64,000 nt of DNA. Source: JAYSYM01 sp964543475. Lineage in GTDB: Bacteria; Bdellovibrionota; Bdellovibrionia; Bdellovibrionales; JAMPXM01. Position 1 is the stretch's first letter; every line of letters begins with the position of its first letter. The stretch covers positions 186,001 to 250,000 of the forward strand of contig CAZIYJ010000002.1 in NCBI GenBank assembly GCA_964543475.1, given 5' to 3'. Below, one piece after another: positions 61,140 through 64,000 of the stretch. The translations under genes were made by a program, and so were the position numbers. The notes beneath the pieces were generated by a model. It made no database searches and had not been told where the DNA came from. It saw nothing but the letters and a program-made list of their open reading frames with translations.

Positions 61140-64000
61140 TAGTATCCAGTCGACCAAGTCACATAGACAGTGGTGCCATCAAACAAGAAAGTGTAGATCG
61201 AATCTTTTCCAGCGATTGTTGCAGAATTAGAAGGTAGGTATTTGAACGTGTAGCCAGTGAAATTATAAGTAACCATGTTTGTCGAAGCGTTACCCGTTAC
61301 GACCAGAGTATAACTTCCGCCAGCAACCAAGTTCGACAAAGCCGTGTTACAAGTTCCTGCTGCGATTACGTTCGAAGGACTCAGTCGCTTTAAGTTGCCC
61401 GTCGAAAAATCAATTGTCGAAGTTCCGCAAGTGAACGCTGCTGAATAAGTTGAATTTCCGCTTACTATACTTCCATCGACCTGCAGCTTTGCTGTTGGGG
61501 TATCAGTGCCGATACCGACGTTCCCAGCGAAATATGACTTTGCTGCTCCGCTAGAGTAAATTGAGTAATAGTCGGAGTTGGTTTGTGGAATGGCATCGAT
61601 ATAGAGTCCTCTGAAGCTACTAACAGTGCCCGAATTCACAAGGCTGATGTTCACTCCCTCTGCAGCGGTAATCGTCGATGTAGCGCCGTTGGTGACCGTA
61701 ACACTGAGCGCAGTCGCATCAGAGATCGTACCGCCGTTCGCATTTTGACTGATGGCCGCAATCACGCCAGTCGCATCACTCACTGTCGTTGCGCTCTCGT
61801 TAGAGAATCTAAATGATCCACCTGTTCCTGAAGATAGGCTACCTGCCGAGCCATTCACTTTGGTCGCCTGGCCCGACACACCTATTGCCGTGTTCACATC
61901 TGCGCCAGCAGATCCGTTAATGAATACGAGCGAATTGACCCCTTGGGCCCTATCTATATCAAATGCAGTTGTAGTCGTAACCCGAGTTTCAAATCCTGAC
62001 ACAATGGCCGAGCTATCTGCGCTCGGAGCCACCGAAATTGGCGAATACATTCCTCGAACTGAACCGCTAGTCGCAGTAATAGTGTCACTCACTTGAAGTT
62101 TAGCAAGTGGGGTCGCTACCCCAATGCCGACGCTGCCTGAAGCATCTACAACAAAGGGAGTTGTGTCTCCTCCAGTGGCATCGTTCACGACAAAAGAATT
62201 TCCAGTTCCGCCGTTCGTAATTGAAAGAACGTTAGTCCCTGAAGACTCAATATCTGTTGAAGCATCAAGAGTTAACGTATCAGAGAAATCAGTGAAGTTA
62301 AGCGAATCGGCTGCAACCCCGCCACCACCAGCAACCCATGAAAGCGCTCCAGTGTTATCAGATTGTAAGACCATGTTCGACGCAGGCATTGCTGCGGGCC
62401 AAACATATGTTCCCGAAGTGACTGTCGCTGGTGCTGCGAAAGTTATGATTCCTGATGTTGCTCCCGAAAGACCAAGAGTTCCATTAACATCAAGCAATGC
62501 ATCTGGTGATGTGTCTCCGATACCGACATTGCCGCCCGATTCAATGCGCATTTTCTCTGTACTGTTTGTAGTGAAAGCTAAAGTATCTGCTGCCGCTTGA
62601 TAGATTCCCGTGTTGCTGTCTGAAGCGAAAGAAAACACCGGTGAGGCTTGCGTATTACTTGAGCCGAGCAAGTAAGACGCTGTCTGTGCCGTAATACTTC
62701 CGTTGTTACCGAAACGGATTCTTTCTGTACCGTTTGTTGCTAACGACACTCCGTTGGCTGTGTAATTGTAAAAGCCTGTATCTTCATCGCCATCGAAAGT
62801 AAGTGAAGGGGCAGCCGCTGAACCAGTAGATGCTTCAAAAGGTGCCGTCATTGGTACAGAGCCGTCAGCCTTGAAGTCACCAGTGCCTGAAGCTGCTGCT
62901 ACCCATGAAAGTGCGCCAGTATTGTCTGATTGCAAAACCATGTTCGATGCTGGCATTGCTGCCGGCCAAACATAAGTTCCTGAAGTAACTGTTGCCGGTG
63001 CAGCGAAAGTTAAAGTTCCTGATGTGCTTCCTGAAAGTCCGAGCGTGCCTTCGATATCAAGTTTTGCATCGGGACTAGCATCACCAATTCCAACGTCGCC
63101 GCCGAAAATAGCCATGACATTGTTCGTAGGTAAAGTAGTTGTAGCAGTACCGAGATAAACTCCAACTGAACCTGTTCCCGTGATTGCTCTTGTACCACCA
63201 GCGTTACCTGCACCAATACCAACACTGTAGTTACCGGTTCCGTCGCCAGGTGCGGTCCCTATGGAGAGTAAGTGCCCTAAAGCGAGAGAATGGTTGGCGC
63301 GGTTTGTTGACTGTGTTCCAAGAGTGGCGCTTCTTGAGCCTGAGTTTGTTGTCGCGTATCCGAACGAAACTGCACCCGAATTAGTTGCGTTAGCTGCATC
63401 TCCAAGCGCAATAGCCGACCAACCGCTTGCAGCTGAAGAATTACCAACTGCGATCGAATGACCCGAACTAGTCGCACGAATGTTTCCGTTCACTTCTAGC
63501 GCGTTAGTTGGAGCGGCTACGCCGATACCAACGTTACCAGCTGCCGTAACGACGAATGGTGAAGCATCGGCGGCTTCATCGCCCACGAAGAATGAATTTC
63601 CTGTGCCTTCGTTCACAACCGAAAGTGCGTAAGCTTGTCCGCTCGGTGCAGTGATGGAAGTTGAAGCGTCGAGCGAAAGTGTGTCGCTGAATTTATCAAA
63701 GTTAAGAGCGTCGGCAGCAATTGAAGCGGCACCACCGGCACCTAGTTCAGTTTCAACTCCCGCACCGTCCATGTAGTAAAGTTTTGAATCGGCAGTCTTA
63801 ACATAGATTTTTCCGTAGTTAGCAGTCGCTGCTGGAGCTGAAGCAACTTCGCGAAGTGATGTAGCACCCTCGACAGTTAGTAGCTGGTTCGGCGAAGCTG
63901 TTCCGATACCCAGGTTACCCGAAGAATCGATTCGCACACGTTCGGCATAAGCAGTTGCACCTGTTTGTTGTCCGATGACGATATCGGGAGTAAACCCAGC
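61139..64000 (-). CDS. Large fibre-like surface protein, 5' end outside the window
   Basis: The frame is open from the right edge and stops at 61139, leaving at least 953 residues. Six copies of a G-N-V-G-I-G-x-x-x-P...L-x-V-x-G motif are spaced through it (GNLGIGTASPNQLLTVEG, GNVGIGVAAPTNALEVNG and four more), with long Ser/Thr/Ala/Gly/Asn-rich beta-structured stretches in between. This composition is typical of phage tail-fibre-like or large adhesin proteins of Bdellovibrio-type genomes. There is no S74 autoproteolytic chaperone domain at the C-terminus; it ends in a beta-rich tail (SYTLVVTGNASTNMVTYNF). Signal peptide and start are not visible. It is co-transcribed with the downstream propeller. 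Confidence 0.85.
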   Translation of the reverse strand, partial: AGFTPDIVIGQQTGATAYAERVRIDSSGNLGIGTASPNQLLTVEGATSLREVASAPAATANYGKIYVKTADSKLYYMDGAGVETELGAGGAASIAADALNFDKFSDTLSLDASTSITAPSGQAYALSVVNEGTGNSFFVGDEAADASPFVVTAAGNVGIGVAAPTNALEVNGNIRATSSGHSIAVGNSSAASGWSAIALGDAANATNSGAVSFGYATTNSGSRSATLGTQSTNRANHSLALGHLLSIGTAPGDGTGNYSVGIGAGNAGGTRAITGTGSVGVYLGTATTTLPTNNVMAIFGGDVGIGDASPDAKLDIEGTLGLSGSTSGTLTFAAPATVTSGTYVWPAAMPASNMVLQSDNTGALSWVAAASGTGDFKADGSVPMTAPFEASTGSAAAPSLTFDGDEDTGFYNYTANGVSLATNGTERIRFGNNGSITAQTASYLLGSSNTQASPVFSFASDSNTGIYQAAADTLAFTTNSTEKMRIESGGNVGIGDTSPDALLDVNGTLGLSGATSGIITFAAPATVTSGTYVWPAAMPASNMVLQSDNTGALSWVAGGGGVAADSLNFTDFSDTLTLDASTDIESSGTNVLSITNGGTGNSFVVNDATGGDTTPFVVDASGSVGIGVATPLAKLQVSDTITATSGSVRGMYSPISVAPSADSSAIVSGFETRVTTTTAFDIDRAQGVNSLVFINGSAGADVNTAIGVSGQATKVNGSAGSLSSGTGGSFRFSNESATTVSDATGVIAAISQNANGGTISDATALSVTVTNGATSTITAAEGVNISLVNSGTVSSFRGLYIDAIPQTNSDYYSIYSSGAAKSYFAGNVGIGTDTPTAKLQVDGSIVSGNSTYSAAFTCGTSTIDFSTGNLKRLSPSNVIAAGTCNTALSNLVAGGSYTLVVTGNASTNMVTYNFTGYTFKYLPSNSATIAGKDSIYTFLFDGTTVYVTWSTGY
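62334..62482. repeat. Internal 149-bp near-duplicate within the fibre gene, copy 1
   Basis: This segment and 62901-63049 encode nearly the same residues (AAPATVTSGTYVWPAAMPAS and on to SDNTGALSWVA) 189 codons apart. The DNA differs mainly at third codon positions, so this is an old domain duplication, not a recent one. It marks the repeat unit of the fibre protein. Confidence 0.75.
62901..63049. repeat. Internal 149-bp near-duplicate within the fibre gene, copy 2
   Basis: Partner of 62334-62482, offset by 567 bases (189 codons) in the same frame. Each copy precedes a GIG motif unit, so domain shuffling or tandem expansion of one module is likely. Confidence 0.75.

Noticed and set aside
62124..62600. 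158-codon plus-strand frame opposite the fibre gene, and similar ones at 61752-62096
   Set aside because: The Thr/Pro/Val-rich product is the typical antisense of Gly/Thr/Ser repeat DNA; the fibre frame on the minus strand is continuous.
1..64000. tRNA, rRNA and CRISPR arrays
   Set aside because: No cloverleaf signature (GGTTCRANYC arm with CCA end) or regular direct-repeat array was seen in any gap; a tRNA scan would confirm.

Overview
The window looks like chromosome from a predatory-type deltaproteobacterium-like lineage, most likely Bdellovibrionota (Bdellovibrio or a relative). This is inferred from the gene set, not from a marker gene: a type IV pilin, many secreted or lipid-anchored proteases, a very long GIG-repeat surface fibre protein, an NAD-type isocitrate dehydrogenase, PutA, MutS2, RNase Y, and a clpS-clpA pair. 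Coding density is high, GC looks mid-40s by eye, and all genes share similar base use. I see no prophage, insertion sequence, CRISPR array, rRNA or tRNA gene.

Layout. 1-6.3 kb: the 5' part of a type IV pilin gene, then clpS-clpA (N-degron proteolysis), htpX, convergent dinB and an EamA transporter. 6.3-16.5 kb: a lytic transglycosylase lipoprotein, a secreted subtilase, lnt overlapping mutS2, and small envelope proteins. 16.5-21.2 kb: poorly characterised genes (a duplicated-domain protein, a secreted mini-protein, a coiled coil fused to an Hsp20 domain, a metzincin lipoprotein) and the largest gene-poor gap. 21.2-28.1 kb: an orphan OmpR-type regulator and metabolic or stress genes (isocitrate dehydrogenase, Hsp33, SixA-like phosphatase, FAH-family enzyme, PutA).

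28-37.3 kb: an envelope-proteolysis district on the minus strand: rhomboid protease, RDD membrane protein, a membrane-anchored unknown, an S41 protease, a Fis-type regulator, a 45-residue membrane peptide and a 1044-residue PA-domain subtilase lipoprotein. 37.5-42 kb: hemB, gpmA and an orphan histidine kinase. 42.2-46.7 kb: a minus-strand housekeeping run zapA, fau, rny, tyrS and a ferredoxin. 48.3-57.8 kb: ftsY, smc, ppdK and glyS. 58-64 kb: mrp, a secreted protein, a beta-propeller protein and a large fibre-like adhesin open at the window edge.

Regulation and repeats. A palindrome of the form TCTCA-N3-TGAGA recurs upstream of at least three transcription units, including the Fis-type regulator itself, which suggests a local regulon. 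Two unrelated short repeat families sit exactly at 3' ends of minus-strand genes: an AT-rich double palindrome (10.2 and 21.1 kb) and a 27-28 bp element present three times (57.9 kb as a perfect inverted pair, 60.0 kb once). Many start sites were moved inward from the longest frame because Shine-Dalgarno sequences, signal peptides or terminators placed them there; these choices are stated per gene. Nothing here is a demonstrably new defence or mobile system. The most original items are the shared operator network with the envelope-protease cluster, the two 3'-end repeat families, the duplicated DPDEIW/FPTKD protein, the coiled-coil Hsp20 fusion and a cysteine-free Mrp.
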